A DNA stretch of 64,000 nucleotides. Origin: Nonomuraea sediminis. Its GTDB lineage: Bacteria; Actinomycetota; Actinomycetes; Streptosporangiales; Streptosporangiaceae. The DNA lies in the NCBI RefSeq assembly GCF_018531495.1, contig NZ_JAHDTI010000004.1, forward strand, positions 558,001 through 622,000, given 5' to 3'. Numbering within the stretch: the first letter of the stretch is position 1; each line of letters begins with the position of its first letter. A program made the position numbers and the translations under genes. Shown one piece after another: positions 40,344-49,488 of the stretch. Below the pieces are notes generated by a model. The model had not been told where the DNA came from, made no database searches, and saw only the letters and a list, made by a program, of their open reading frames with translations.

Positions 40344-42026
40344 GTGAGGAGTGCGCACTGGTATGCGGGGGACGACAGGAATTCCTATATCCACCGTGCC
40401 TGGATGCGGCGCGGCCTGCCCAAGGACGCCTTCGGGCGTCCCCAGATCGCCATCGCCAACACCGCCTCCGACCTGACCCCGTGCAACGCCCACCTGGACG
40501 AGGTGGCCGAGGCCGTGAAGGCGGGCGTGTGGGAGGCGGGCGGCGTGCCGCTGAACCTGCCCGTCGTCTCGCTCGGTGAGACGAACGTCCGCCCGACCGC
40601 GATGCTGTGGCGCAACCTGGCCGCGATGGCCACCGAGGAGATGCTGCGCGCCAACCCGATCGACGGCGTCGTGCTGCTGGGCGGCTGCGACAAGACGATC
40701 CCTTCGCTGCTGATGGCCGCCGCGTCGGTGGACCTGCCCGCGCTGGTCGTGCCCGGCGGCCCGATGCTGACCGGGCACTTCCGCGGCCGCCCGCTGGGCT
40801 GCGGCACCGACGTGTGGCGGCTGAGCGAGGAGGTCCGCGCCGGCGCGCTGGACAACGAGGCGTTCCTGGAGTCCGAGTCGTCCATGATCCGCAGTCGCGG
40901 CCACTGCAACACGATGGGCACCGCCTCCACGATGGCCTGCATGGCCGAGGCGCTCGGCATGACCCTGCCAGGTACGGCGGGCATCCCCGCGCCCGACAGC
41001 CGCCTGCTCCAGCAGGCCCACGAGGCGGGCAGGCTGGCCGTAGGGATCACGCGGGAGGGGCGGCGGCCCAGCACGGTGATGACCAGGGCGTCCTTCCGCA
41101 ACGCGATCGTGACGCTGGCCGCGATCGGCGGGTCGACGAACGCCGTCGTGCACCTGCTGGCCATCGCCGGGCGGCTCGGGGTGGAGCTGGAGCTGGACGA
41201 CTTCGACCGGATCGGGTCGGGGGTGCCGCTGCTGGTGGACCTCCAGCCCGCGGGCAGGCACCTGATGGACGACCTGTTCAGGGCGGGCGGGCTGCTCGCC
41301 GTACTCAACGAGGTGGCGGACCTCCTGGACGAGAGCGCGCTGACCGTGACGGGGCAGCCGCTGTCGCGCTATTTCGGCGAGATCTGGGACGAGGACGTCA
41401 TCAGGCGGCGCGACGACCCGCTGCTGCCCGAGGCGGGAATCGCGGTGCTCAGGGGCAACCTCGCCCCGCGCGGCGCGGTCATCAAGCCCGCCGCGGCCTC
41501 CCCGGAACTGCTGCGCCACCGGGGCAGGGCCGTCGTGTTCGACAGCATCGAGGACATGAACGCGCGCCTGGACACGGTCGAGGTGGACGAGACCTCGGTG
41601 CTGGTGCTGCGCGGATGCGGGCCGCGCGGCTACCCGGGCATGCCGGAGGTGGGCAACCTGCCGCTGCCCGCCAGGCTGCTGGCCAAGGGCGTGCGCGACA
41701 TGGTGCGCATCAGCGACGCGCGGATGAGCGGCACCGCCTACGGCACGGTCGTGCTGCACACAGCGCCCGAGGCGGCCGCGGGCGGGCCGCTGGCCAGGGT
41801 CAGGACCGGCGACCCGATCGTGCTCGACGTGCCGGCGCGCCGGCTCGACGTGGACGTGCCCGACGCCGAACTGGCCGCGCGCGAGCCGGTGACCACCGGG
41901 TTCGCGCGTCCGGTGCGCGGCTGGGAGCGGCTCTACGTCGACCACGTGCTCCAGGCCGACCGGGGCGCCGACCTGGACTTCCTGGTCGGCTCCAGCGGCG
42001 ACCACGTCAGCAGGGAGTCACACTAG
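40344..42026 (+). CDS. IlvD/Edd family sugar-acid dehydratase
   Basis: A 560-residue dehydratase. The cysteines for its [2Fe-2S] cluster are Cys47 in LTPCNAHL, Cys in LLGGCDKTIPS, and Cys in SRGHCNTMGTAST. The N-terminus (NSYIHRAWMRRGLP) and GGPMLTGHFRG resemble pentonate or L-arabonate dehydratases rather than housekeeping dihydroxy-acid dehydratase. It would convert a sugar acid to a 2-keto-3-deoxy sugar acid. It starts at GTG. Its stop shares CTAG with the convergent oxidoreductase gene. A role in use of sugars from pectin is plausible. Confidence 0.88.
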   Translation: MRSAHWYAGDDRNSYIHRAWMRRGLPKDAFGRPQIAIANTASDLTPCNAHLDEVAEAVKAGVWEAGGVPLNLPVVSLGETNVRPTAMLWRNLAAMATEEMLRANPIDGVVLLGGCDKTIPSLLMAAASVDLPALVVPGGPMLTGHFRGRPLGCGTDVWRLSEEVRAGALDNEAFLESESSMIRSRGHCNTMGTASTMACMAEALGMTLPGTAGIPAPDSRLLQQAHEAGRLAVGITREGRRPSTVMTRASFRNAIVTLAAIGGSTNAVVHLLAIAGRLGVELELDDFDRIGSGVPLLVDLQPAGRHLMDDLFRAGGLLAVLNEVADLLDESALTVTGQPLSRYFGEIWDEDVIRRRDDPLLPEAGIAVLRGNLAPRGAVIKPAAASPELLRHRGRAVVFDSIEDMNARLDTVEVDETSVLVLRGCGPRGYPGMPEVGNLPLPARLLAKGVRDMVRISDARMSGTAYGTVVLHTAPEAAAGGPLARVRTGDPIVLDVPARRLDVDVPDAELAAREPVTTGFARPVRGWERLYVDHVLQADRGADLDFLVGSSGDHVSRESH

Positions 42027-42970
42027 ATCTCGAACACGGTCTTGCCGCGGGCGCCGCCGGACTTGTTGCGGAGCAGCGCCTCGGGCGCCTGCTCGAGCGG
42101 CAACTCCGCCTCGATCCTGACGCGGATCTTGCCGGCGTCGATCAGGTCCGCGATCAGGGCGAGCAGTTCGGGGCTCGGCGGGCTCTTCAGGTTGACGCCG
42201 ACGATCTCGCGGGAGGCCAGCTCCTTCGGATCGGCCGTGAACTGCGTCGTCACCAGGTGACCGCCGGGGCGCACGATGCGTGAGAGCTGGTCGAGCGCCG
42301 CGGGGTCGGCGCTGATCGTGTCGAGGACCACGTCGATCCCCTCGGGGTGCAGCGCGAGCACCTGTTCGGCGACCGGGGCCGCCTTGTAGTCGACGACCTC
42401 GGCCGCGCCGAGCTCGCGCAGGTACTCGGCGATGTCGGCGGTCGCGGTGGCGATGACCCTGGCGCCCTGGAGGACGGCGAACTGCACGGCCTGCTGCCCC
42501 ACCCCGCCGCTCGCGCCGGAGACCAGCACGGTCTGCCCCTGGTCCACCTTGGCGGTCTCGACCATGTTGTACCCGGTCATCGTGGCCCCCGGCACGGCCG
42601 CCGCCTGGGTGAACGTCATGCCGCGGGGCATCCGCGCGACCGGCGCGCCCTGGGTGAACATCCCGTACTCGGCGTAGCTGCCCAGCCCCCGCGTGACGTC
42701 CTGGAACTCCCCGTAGACCTCGTCGCCTGGCCGCAACGCGGTCACCGCGGGACCCACGGCCTCCACCACACCTGCCCCGTCCGTGCCCAGGATCAGCGGG
42801 AAGCGGTGGCGGACGCCGTCGCTCAGCATGCCCTCGGCGATCTTCCAGTCGACCGGGTTGAGCCCGGCCGCGTAGAGCCTGACGAGTATCTCGTCGGGCC
42901 CCGGCTGCGGCCTGGGCAGGTCCATGAGCTGCGGCGTGAGCATGAAGTCGGTGATGGCGATAGCACGCAT
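42023..42970 (-). CDS. NADP-dependent quinone oxidoreductase-like (MDR superfamily, zinc-free)
   Basis: A 315-residue medium-chain reductase. The N-terminal catalytic domain shows NPVDWKIAEGM and ILGTDGAGVVEAVGPAV; the nucleotide motif VSGASGGVGQQAVQFA is near residue 150. The zinc ligands of alcohol dehydrogenases are missing, as expected for quinone oxidoreductases. Substrate unknown. It is divergent from an HTH-type gene over 92 bp. Confidence 0.9.
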   Translation of the reverse strand: MRAIAITDFMLTPQLMDLPRPQPGPDEILVRLYAAGLNPVDWKIAEGMLSDGVRHRFPLILGTDGAGVVEAVGPAVTALRPGDEVYGEFQDVTRGLGSYAEYGMFTQGAPVARMPRGMTFTQAAAVPGATMTGYNMVETAKVDQGQTVLVSGASGGVGQQAVQFAVLQGARVIATATADIAEYLRELGAAEVVDYKAAPVAEQVLALHPEGIDVVLDTISADPAALDQLSRIVRPGGHLVTTQFTADPKELASREIVGVNLKSPPSPELLALIADLIDAGKIRVRIEAELPLEQAPEALLRNKSGGARGKTVFEI

Positions 42971-43062
42971 GAAAATCCCCCCGAAATGCGATCGCGGAGA
43001 TATGTTCCCCTATGTCGGATTAGCCAACCTCTCGCCCGGATGAGCGGTAGGCTCCGGCTTCT

Positions 43063-43743
43063 ATGGACAGTGCGGAACTTCTGCAGCGGGTGCGCGAGCT
43101 GCGCGGTCAGGGCCGGTCGCCGAAGCAGATCGCCCGTGAGCTGGGCGTCTCTCCCTCCGCGGTCGCCCCTCTGGTACGCGCCATCGCCGCCGAGGCGCCC
43201 TCCGGCCCCGGGGAGATCGTCGGCGCCTGGGTCAGCAACGGCTGGAGCGTGGGCCTCAAGGTCGATCCGTCGCGCGGCTGGACGGACGCCGAACCGTCCC
43301 CGCAGGGAGCCGGGCTGGTCAGCGTGCTGGCGGCGCGGCGCCACGGCTGGGACAAGGTCTCGGTCTGCGGCTACCTGGTGGACGTCTACTGCCTGGGGGT
43401 CAAGAACACCATCGGCCCCGACCTCATGGACGACCTGGAGCTGCGCCGATTCCGCGACTTCTTCTTCAGCGACTACCCGGGCTGGCAGGAGGCCCCGGTG
43501 GAGCTGGCCCGCCACCTGGTCTTCGGCTCGGAGGAGTACGCGGGCGACCTGGGGTTCGAGTCCCTGGAGTCCTTCGCGTCCGTCGCCGAGCACCTCGGCC
43601 CGTGGGAGGGGCCGGCGGCCATCACCTTCGGCCGCGACGGCAAGCCGTACTACGTGGCGGGGCCGCACGACGAGTCACGCAAGATCCTGCGGATACTCGA
43701 GCACTCGGTGGGGGCGCCGCCCAACTACGACTACCAGCCCTGA
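43063..43743 (+). CDS. HTH-motif protein of unknown function
   Basis: A 226-residue protein. The first 45 residues form a helix-turn-helix (LLQRVRELRGQGRSPKQI, ARELGVSPSAVAPLVRAI) like that of homeodomain-like resolvase DNA-binding regions. The rest (residues 50-226) is a compact alpha/beta domain with AARRHGWDKVSVCGYLVDVY and RDFFFSDYPGWQE that I do not recognise from a named family. Such proteins are annotated as hypothetical or HTH-domain proteins in actinomycetes. It ends three bases before the convergent membrane protein gene. Confidence 0.75.
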   Translation: MDSAELLQRVRELRGQGRSPKQIARELGVSPSAVAPLVRAIAAEAPSGPGEIVGAWVSNGWSVGLKVDPSRGWTDAEPSPQGAGLVSVLAARRHGWDKVSVCGYLVDVYCLGVKNTIGPDLMDDLELRRFRDFFFSDYPGWQEAPVELARHLVFGSEEYAGDLGFESLESFASVAEHLGPWEGPAAITFGRDGKPYYVAGPHDESRKILRILEHSVGAPPNYDYQP

Positions 43744-43746
43744 GAT

Positions 43747-45132
43747 TCAGTCGCGGAACAGGACGCGGGTGACGCCGGTGGCGACCGACAGCGTGAGCAG
43801 CCAGCCCAGCATCAGCAGCGCGTAGGCGACCGCCTGGGCTCCGCCGTGCGGGTTCCAGGCCCCCGTCTGGCCCAGGTCGACCATCGGCAGCAGCAGGTCC
43901 AACGTGTAGGCGAAGGCGCTGAAGTCCGGGTGCTCGCCGGGTTTGAGCGGTGGCGGGGGCGACTGCTGGAAGTAGGTCGTGCCGGCCGCCAGGAAGGCCG
44001 CCAGCCACAGCCCGGCCCACCAGGAGCGGTAGCCGTACCCCGCCGAGGCGTCCTGGAGGTAGCCGAGCAGCCGGCCGGGCCACTGCAGCATCCGCCGCCG
44101 GTGGCGCTGCTTGGCCAGCAGGACGGTGCGCGCGTCCACGTCGTGGCCGTCGCGCTTGTACATGGCCGCCAGCTGCTCGTACGGCTGAGAGCGGTAGCGA
44201 TGCGAGCCGAGCCTGATCCACTCCAGCCGGTCGCGGGTCCTGGCCGAGGGCTCGATGGCCTCGTAGGTCAGCCCGTTGATCGACAGCTGCCGCGGGTACG
44301 GTCTGAGCACGCCGCGCAGCACGCCGACCCGCGCGCTGTCCAGGACCAGGTGCGTCACCCCGCCGGGCAGGTGCAGGACGCCCGCCTGGACCTCCTCGCA
44401 GCCCAGCTCGGACACCTCGAGCAGCTCCAGGTCGATGCGCCCCACCGCGCTGGCGCCCATCAGCGACAGCTTCCCCGTGCATTTCGACGGCCTGGCCACG
44501 AACAGGTCGGTGTCGAAGCGGGCCCTGTGCATCTCCACCACGCCGAGCGTGGCCTCGGTGACCCTGACCTGCCCGCCGACGGCGGCGTAGTTGAGCAGCG
44601 TCGTGCCCTCGATCGTCAGGCCGGGACCCAGGGTGAGATGCCGTTGCACCTGGACCGTGGCGGCGTCCAGCTCCTTCAGCGTGCCGCCCTCGAGGGTCAG
44701 GTCGTCGCTGACGGCGGTGCCGCGCAGGTCCAGCTCGGGCAGGTCGCAGCCGCTGATGGTCAGGCCGCCGTCGATCCTGGACCGCGCGGCCGTCATGCCG
44801 GGCAGGACGCACCCGGACAGCGCGATCGAGCGGGTCCGCGCCTCGCTGATCAGCAGCGGCTCATCTAGCGCGCAGCCGACCAGCTCCAGCCGGTGGTTCA
44901 GCTCGGCGCCGTCCAGGTCGAGCTGCCCGGTGACGCGCGCCCCCGCCAGCCGGAGCATCGCGACCTGGCCAGGCTCCGCCTGAGCCCCGCCGAGCAGCAA
45001 CGCCATCATGGACGCGGCGCTGACCTGCCGCGACGCCGGCCAGGTCGAGGCCTGACGAGGATCGTCGTCGTCACCGGAGCGCAGGTCGAGCAGTTCGCCG
45101 CTGACGAAGGCCGCACGTAACCGATCTTCCAC
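43747..45132 (-). CDS. Membrane-associated beta-helix (pentapeptide-like) protein
   Basis: A 461-residue protein. Residues 40-290 are repeated short strands (LRLAGARVTGQLDLDGAELN, ISGCDLPELDLRGTAVSDD) that fit a right-handed beta-helix close to the pentapeptide type. Then a linker contains LEWIRLGSHRYRSQPYEQLA, and two hydrophobic helices close the protein (WWAGLWLAAFLAAGTTYF and AVAYALLMLGWLLTLSVAT). Similar actinomycete proteins are labelled membrane-associated oxidoreductases without evidence of an activity. It is divergent from the YCII gene. Confidence 0.78.
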   Translation of the reverse strand: MEDRLRAAFVSGELLDLRSGDDDDPRQASTWPASRQVSAASMMALLLGGAQAEPGQVAMLRLAGARVTGQLDLDGAELNHRLELVGCALDEPLLISEARTRSIALSGCVLPGMTAARSRIDGGLTISGCDLPELDLRGTAVSDDLTLEGGTLKELDAATVQVQRHLTLGPGLTIEGTTLLNYAAVGGQVRVTEATLGVVEMHRARFDTDLFVARPSKCTGKLSLMGASAVGRIDLELLEVSELGCEEVQAGVLHLPGGVTHLVLDSARVGVLRGVLRPYPRQLSINGLTYEAIEPSARTRDRLEWIRLGSHRYRSQPYEQLAAMYKRDGHDVDARTVLLAKQRHRRRMLQWPGRLLGYLQDASAGYGYRSWWAGLWLAAFLAAGTTYFQQSPPPPLKPGEHPDFSAFAYTLDLLLPMVDLGQTGAWNPHGGAQAVAYALLMLGWLLTLSVATGVTRVLFRD

Positions 45133-45196
45133 CCGCTCATCGTGTCAGAAACGACGACGCGGCTCCGACGTCTCCCGCGAGAGAGAGGAGTGCCCC

Positions 45197-45463
45197 GTGC
45201 AATTCATGATCATGACGTACGGCGAGGCCGCCACCGAGCCGTTCGACCGCCGGCTGGCCGGGTCCGGCGAGCTGGTGGACAAGCGCGTCCTGGCCGACCC
45301 GGTGAACACCCGCAGGTTCGGCCCAGGAGACCCGGCGGCCGAGGAGTCCGTCGCGGCCTGCTGGGTGGTGGACTGCGACAGCTTCGACCGGGCGACCGAG
45401 ATCGCCACCCGCCTGCTGGCGAGCCCGGTACCGGGCCACGCGGACGTCAGGCCGGTCCAGTGA
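45197..45463 (+). CDS. YCII-like protein lacking the DGPF segment
   Basis: Eighty-eight residues, about 25 shorter than usual YCII proteins. It starts MQFMIMTYGEAATEPFDR and keeps SGELVDKRVLADPVNTRRF and the C-terminal ACWVVDCDSFDRATEIATRL. The middle, which carries the DGPF/TDGPY motif with the catalytic-type Asp in other members, is missing. A GAGAGGAG site precedes the GTG. Its stop overlaps the GTG of the DUF998 gene, so it is still expressed in an operon. It could be an abridged, inactive member. Confidence 0.78.
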   Translation: MQFMIMTYGEAATEPFDRRLAGSGELVDKRVLADPVNTRRFGPGDPAAEESVAACWVVDCDSFDRATEIATRLLASPVPGHADVRPVQ

Positions 45464-46080
45464 CGACGCCTCGGTTGCTGGCCTGCGGCCTGGTCGCGGG
45501 GCCACTGTTCCTGGCCGTCTACCTGGTCCAGGCGTTCACCAGGGAGGGCTTCGACCCGGCCTACCACCCGCTCAGCCTGCTGAGCCTGGGCGGGCCCGGC
45601 TGGATCCAGATCGCGAACTTCGTCGTCACGGGCCTGCTCTACGTGGGTTTCGCGGCCGGGATGCGCCGGGCGATCGACCACGCGCGCGGCGGGACGTGGG
45701 GTCCGCTGCTGTTCGGGATCGTCGGGCTCGGGCTGGTGACGGCCGGCGTCTTCACCACCGACGCGGGCGCGGGCTTCCCGCCTGGAGCGCCTGCCGGGGC
45801 GCCGGAGATGAGCCGGCACGGGATGGTGCACGAGGTGGGGTTCGTGCTGGCCTCCCTGCCCTGGTTCGCCGGGTGCCTGGTGCTGGTCGTTCGCAAGGTG
45901 GTGCCGTGGTGGTGGCTGGCCTCGCCGGTCGGGGTCCTGGTCGTGGACGCCTGGCCGGACCAGCGCACCCTGAGCCTGCGGCTGGTGATCGGCACGGCCG
46001 TCCAGTTCGCCTTCATGGTGGCGCTGGCGGTCCGGCTCCTCAGGCAATCAAGGCGGCTGAAACTTATTGACATGATCTAG
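45460..46080 (+). CDS. DUF998 integral membrane protein
   Basis: A 206-residue membrane protein with about six hydrophobic helices, beginning LLACGLVAGPLFLAVYLVQAF and including VVTGLLYVGFAAGMRRAI and LLFGIVGLGLVTAGVFTT. The last includes the family motif of a conserved DAG in VFTTDAGAGFPPG. The function of DUF998 is unknown. The GTG overlaps the YCII stop (GTGA); together they may be regulated as a unit. Confidence 0.85.
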   Translation: MTTPRLLACGLVAGPLFLAVYLVQAFTREGFDPAYHPLSLLSLGGPGWIQIANFVVTGLLYVGFAAGMRRAIDHARGGTWGPLLFGIVGLGLVTAGVFTTDAGAGFPPGAPAGAPEMSRHGMVHEVGFVLASLPWFAGCLVLVVRKVVPWWWLASPVGVLVVDAWPDQRTLSLRLVIGTAVQFAFMVALAVRLLRQSRRLKLIDMI

Positions 46081-46131
46081 GTCGTCTATGACGCTTGTCG
46101 TCATTCGCAAGACGCCGGGAGGTTCCCCCAC

Positions 46132-47412
46132 ATGACGGCACTCGACCAACAGAACACGCAGCGGTCGCGCCGCGCTCTGATCGCCGGTTCGGTAGGAAAT
46201 TTCATTGAATGGTATGAGTTCGGGGTCTACGGATTCTTCGCCACGATCATCGCGGCGAACTTCTTCAGCCCCGGCGCGGCGGGGGACCTCGAGGCGCTGA
46301 TCAAGACCTACGCCTCGTTCGCGCTTGCGTTCTTCTTCCGCCCGCTCGGGGCGGCGATCTTCGGCCGGCTGGGGGACCGGATCGGGCGGCGGCCGCTGCT
46401 CATCCTGGTGGTCGCGCTGATGTCGGTGGCCACCGCGCTGATCGGCGTGCTGCCGACCTACGCCGCCATCGGGGCCGCCGCCCCGTGGCTGCTGACGCTG
46501 GTGCGGATCCTGCAGGGCCTGTCGGCGGGCGGCGAGTTCGGCGGGGCGGTGTCGCTGATGACCGAGTTCGCCCCGCCGGGCAGGCGCGGCCTGTACGGCT
46601 CCTGGCAGTCGTTCACCGTGGCGCTCGGGCTGCTCGGCGGCGCGGGCGCGGCGGCGATCATGGCGAGCCTGACCTCCGAGGCCGACCTCAAGAGCTGGGG
46701 CTGGCGGATCCCGTTCCTGCTCGCCGTACCGCTGGGCGGGGTGGCGCTGTGGCTGCGGCTGCGGCTGGAGGAGACGCCGAGCTTCCAGAAGGCGGCCGCC
46801 CTGCCGCCGCGCAGGCCCACCACGGGCGAGGTCACCAAGGCCATCCTGCTCGGCATCGGGCGGCTGATGGGCTGGTCGGCGGCGGGCTACACGTTCCTGG
46901 TCGTGATGCCCGCCTACCTGCAGACGGCGCTGCACGCCACCTTCCAGCAGGGCCTGATCGCCGCGGTGCTGTCCAACCTGGGCTTCGCGCTGGCGATCGT
47001 CCCGGCGGGGATCCTGAGCGACAGGATCGGCCGCCGCCCCGTCATGCTGACGGGCGCCGTGCTGATCGTCGTGCTCGCGCTCCCGCTGATCAACGTGCTG
47101 CAGGACCCGGCCGGCTCGTCCGCCATGAAGGGCGTGGCGGTGTTCGCCGCGGGCGTGGTGGTGGGCCTGCTGGCCGGGCCCGGCCCGGCGATGCTGGCCG
47201 AGATGTTCCCGACCACGGTCCGCTACACGGGTCTCGGCCTGGCCTACTCGCTGTCCAACGCGGTGTTCTCCGGCTGCGCCGGGTTGATCATCACGCAGCT
47301 GATCAAGAGCACCGGAGACATCGACATCCCGGCATATTTCGTGATCGCCACCTGCCTGGTCAGCGCGGTCGCGCTGCTGTCCCTGCGCAATCGGGGTGAT
47401 TTGCCCGATTAA
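46132..47412 (+). CDS. MFS transporter, metabolite:H+ symporter (MHS) family
   Basis: A 426-residue, 12-helix transporter. The MHS signature GNFIEWYEFGVYGFFA is near residue 23, then the loop 2-3 motif GRLGDRIGRRPLL and LQGLSAGGEFGGA in helix 4. Members carry dicarboxylates, shikimate, proline/betaine or alpha-ketoglutarate. The substrate cannot be read from the sequence. A 14-bp perfect palindrome overlaps its stop codon. Confidence 0.92.
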   Translation: MTALDQQNTQRSRRALIAGSVGNFIEWYEFGVYGFFATIIAANFFSPGAAGDLEALIKTYASFALAFFFRPLGAAIFGRLGDRIGRRPLLILVVALMSVATALIGVLPTYAAIGAAAPWLLTLVRILQGLSAGGEFGGAVSLMTEFAPPGRRGLYGSWQSFTVALGLLGGAGAAAIMASLTSEADLKSWGWRIPFLLAVPLGGVALWLRLRLEETPSFQKAAALPPRRPTTGEVTKAILLGIGRLMGWSAAGYTFLVVMPAYLQTALHATFQQGLIAAVLSNLGFALAIVPAGILSDRIGRRPVMLTGAVLIVVLALPLINVLQDPAGSSAMKGVAVFAAGVVVGLLAGPGPAMLAEMFPTTVRYTGLGLAYSLSNAVFSGCAGLIITQLIKSTGDIDIPAYFVIATCLVSAVALLSLRNRGDLPD

Positions 47413-47466
47413 TCGGGTCTTGTAGGGCATGCCGTACTCGCTTTGAATGATCGGCAGAGGCCGATC
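47404..47466. promoter_or_regulatory. Palindrome and hairpin before the M14 carboxypeptidase gene
   Basis: CCCGATTAATCGGG (47404-47417) is a 14-bp perfect palindrome across the transporter stop. GATCGGC-AGAG-GCCGATC (47449-47466) is a 7-bp perfect hairpin, and AAGGAGG follows it directly, so it could affect translation of the carboxypeptidase. Confidence 0.55.
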
Positions 47467-47478
47467 AAGGAGGAGCCG

Positions 47479-49488
47479 ATGCGTGGCTTACGGGCGTCCG
47501 CTGTTGTCCTCGCGATAGGCGTCACGACCTACCTGGTCACGGCGCCTGTCCCGGCGGCCGAGCCGCCGCCGGCGCAGCCGGAGCCCACCTCGGTGGTCAC
47601 GGTCACGGTGCCGGACCGGGCGGCCTTCGAGAGGCTGGTGGACTCCGGGGCCGACCTGACCGAGCGGGTCAGGCCGCAGGCCGACGGCAGCATCCAGGTG
47701 GACGCCGTCGTCACGCCCGGCCAGCTCGCCGCCATCCAGGCGCTGGGCGCCAGGACGCAGAAGGCGCCCACGAACACCCCCAAGGCCACCGAGCAGGACC
47801 GCATCGTGATCGAGCGGGCGGTCTGGATGAAGACCCGCGACGGCTACTTCCTGTCGGTCGAGGCGACCAGCAGCGCCGGCGCCGGCGCCACGCTGAGCGT
47901 GGCCTGGCGCGGCGTGCGCGGCTCCTCCGGCACGGTGGCGATGGTGCCGTTCGTGGACGACGACGTCTACCTGGGCCACCAGTTCGAGACACCGGCCCCC
48001 GCACCGCAGCGGCCGATCTGGGTGACGGTCACCTCCGCGACAGGCGGCAAGGCCGACGCGCTGGTCAGGGAATGGCCCGGCGGCAAGGCACCCGACCGGC
48101 AGGCCCCCGGCTACCAGAAGGACTTCGTCACCCAGTACATGCCGCCGGGCCAGCTCAACGACCGGATCAAGGCGCTGCACGAGCAGTTCCCGCACCTGAC
48201 CGACATCATCAAGCTGCCCTACCTCACCAACGGTTACCGCCGCCACGCCCAGGCCCAGTTCGGCACCGTGGTGGTCACCTCGAAGGCCTACGGCTCCGAA
48301 GGCGGCAACGCCGTGTCCATCGAGGCCGTCAACCCCGGCACGCCGAGCAGCCCGCTCAAGGTGACGGTGAACGGCACGCGCATCACGGTCGGCCTGGCGA
48401 CCGACGCCGCGGGCAACCCCGTCAGCACCGCCGCCCAGGTCATCGCCGCGATCAACGCGAGCGCGGGCACGCTGGTCGAGGCCACGCCGTACCGCAACGA
48501 CCCGGGCACGGGCGTCGTGGCGCCCGCGGCGCTCGCCCAGCTGAGCGACTTCCTCAAGGCCCCGGCCGGCGTGCCGCGGACCCCGTGGCAGGTGCTGGCG
48601 CTCCGGGTCGGCGCGCACCGCGACGGATCCAGGACCGGCGTGCTGGCCTACGCGCAGGAGCACGCCCGCGAGTGGGTGGCGCCGCTGGTCACGATCGAGT
48701 CGGCCGAGCGCCTGCTGCGCAACTACCAGCGCGACCCGGCCACCCGCCGGCTGCTCGAGCGCACGGACATCTTCATCATCCCGACGGTGAACCCGGACGG
48801 CGCGAACTACAGCTTCTACGACTACAACTTCCAGCGGAAGAACATGGTCGACTACTGCCCGGCCGCGCAGTCGGACCCGGCGCTGCGCAACACCTGGGGC
48901 GTCGACGTCAACCGCAACTACGCGGTCGGCTCGCAGTCCGACGGCTACTTCGGCGCCTCCACGAACTGCCAGAGCGCCACCTACGCGGGCCCCGCCGAGC
49001 ACTCCGAGGCGGAGAGCAAGAACGTGATCTGGATGGCGCAGACCTTCCACAACATCAAGTTCGCCATGAACGTCCACTCCTACGGCGGGTACTTCATGTG
49101 GCCGCCCGGCGCCTACAAGCTCGACGGCCGCGTCACCCTGCCCAGGCCGACCGACCAGCAGCTGGACTTCTTCCTCCGCTCCGCCAGGACGATCGAGTCC
49201 GGCATCGCCGCCGAGCGCGGGACCGTGACCTGGCCGCAGCAGACGGGCCCGGTGACCGACGTGCTCTACTCGGCGGCCGGCAACTCCGCCGACGAGCTCT
49301 GGTACGACCACGGCGTCTTCGGCTGGGACTTCGAGGTCGGCAACGACCTGTGGAACCCGCAGACCCAGGCGTGGGAAGGGGTGGGCTTCCAGCCCGACTT
49401 CGCCGAGGGGCACCAGGAGGCGCTGGAGTACGCGGCCGGCCTGATCTCCCTCATCGGGGTGGCGGCTGACTATCGCGAAGACCGCTGA
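47479..49488 (+). CDS. Secreted M14 zinc carboxypeptidase
   Basis: A 669-residue exported metallopeptidase. The signal peptide ends near residue 29 (TAPVPAAE). The zinc-binding residues are His395 and Glu398 in QEHAREWV, and His533 in NVHSYGG. The catalytic Glu is Glu619 in WDFEVGND. Arg in DVNRNY binds the substrate carboxylate. A 200-residue N-terminal propeptide-like region precedes. A non-catalytic insert (about residues 275-370, VVVTSKAYGSEGGNAVSIEA) lies before the zinc site. The start has a good AAGGAGG site. The 3' end overlaps the convergent alkB gene by 38 bases. Confidence 0.9.
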   Translation: MRGLRASAVVLAIGVTTYLVTAPVPAAEPPPAQPEPTSVVTVTVPDRAAFERLVDSGADLTERVRPQADGSIQVDAVVTPGQLAAIQALGARTQKAPTNTPKATEQDRIVIERAVWMKTRDGYFLSVEATSSAGAGATLSVAWRGVRGSSGTVAMVPFVDDDVYLGHQFETPAPAPQRPIWVTVTSATGGKADALVREWPGGKAPDRQAPGYQKDFVTQYMPPGQLNDRIKALHEQFPHLTDIIKLPYLTNGYRRHAQAQFGTVVVTSKAYGSEGGNAVSIEAVNPGTPSSPLKVTVNGTRITVGLATDAAGNPVSTAAQVIAAINASAGTLVEATPYRNDPGTGVVAPAALAQLSDFLKAPAGVPRTPWQVLALRVGAHRDGSRTGVLAYAQEHAREWVAPLVTIESAERLLRNYQRDPATRRLLERTDIFIIPTVNPDGANYSFYDYNFQRKNMVDYCPAAQSDPALRNTWGVDVNRNYAVGSQSDGYFGASTNCQSATYAGPAEHSEAESKNVIWMAQTFHNIKFAMNVHSYGGYFMWPPGAYKLDGRVTLPRPTDQQLDFFLRSARTIESGIAAERGTVTWPQQTGPVTDVLYSAAGNSADELWYDHGVFGWDFEVGNDLWNPQTQAWEGVGFQPDFAEGHQEALEYAAGLISLIGVAADYREDR

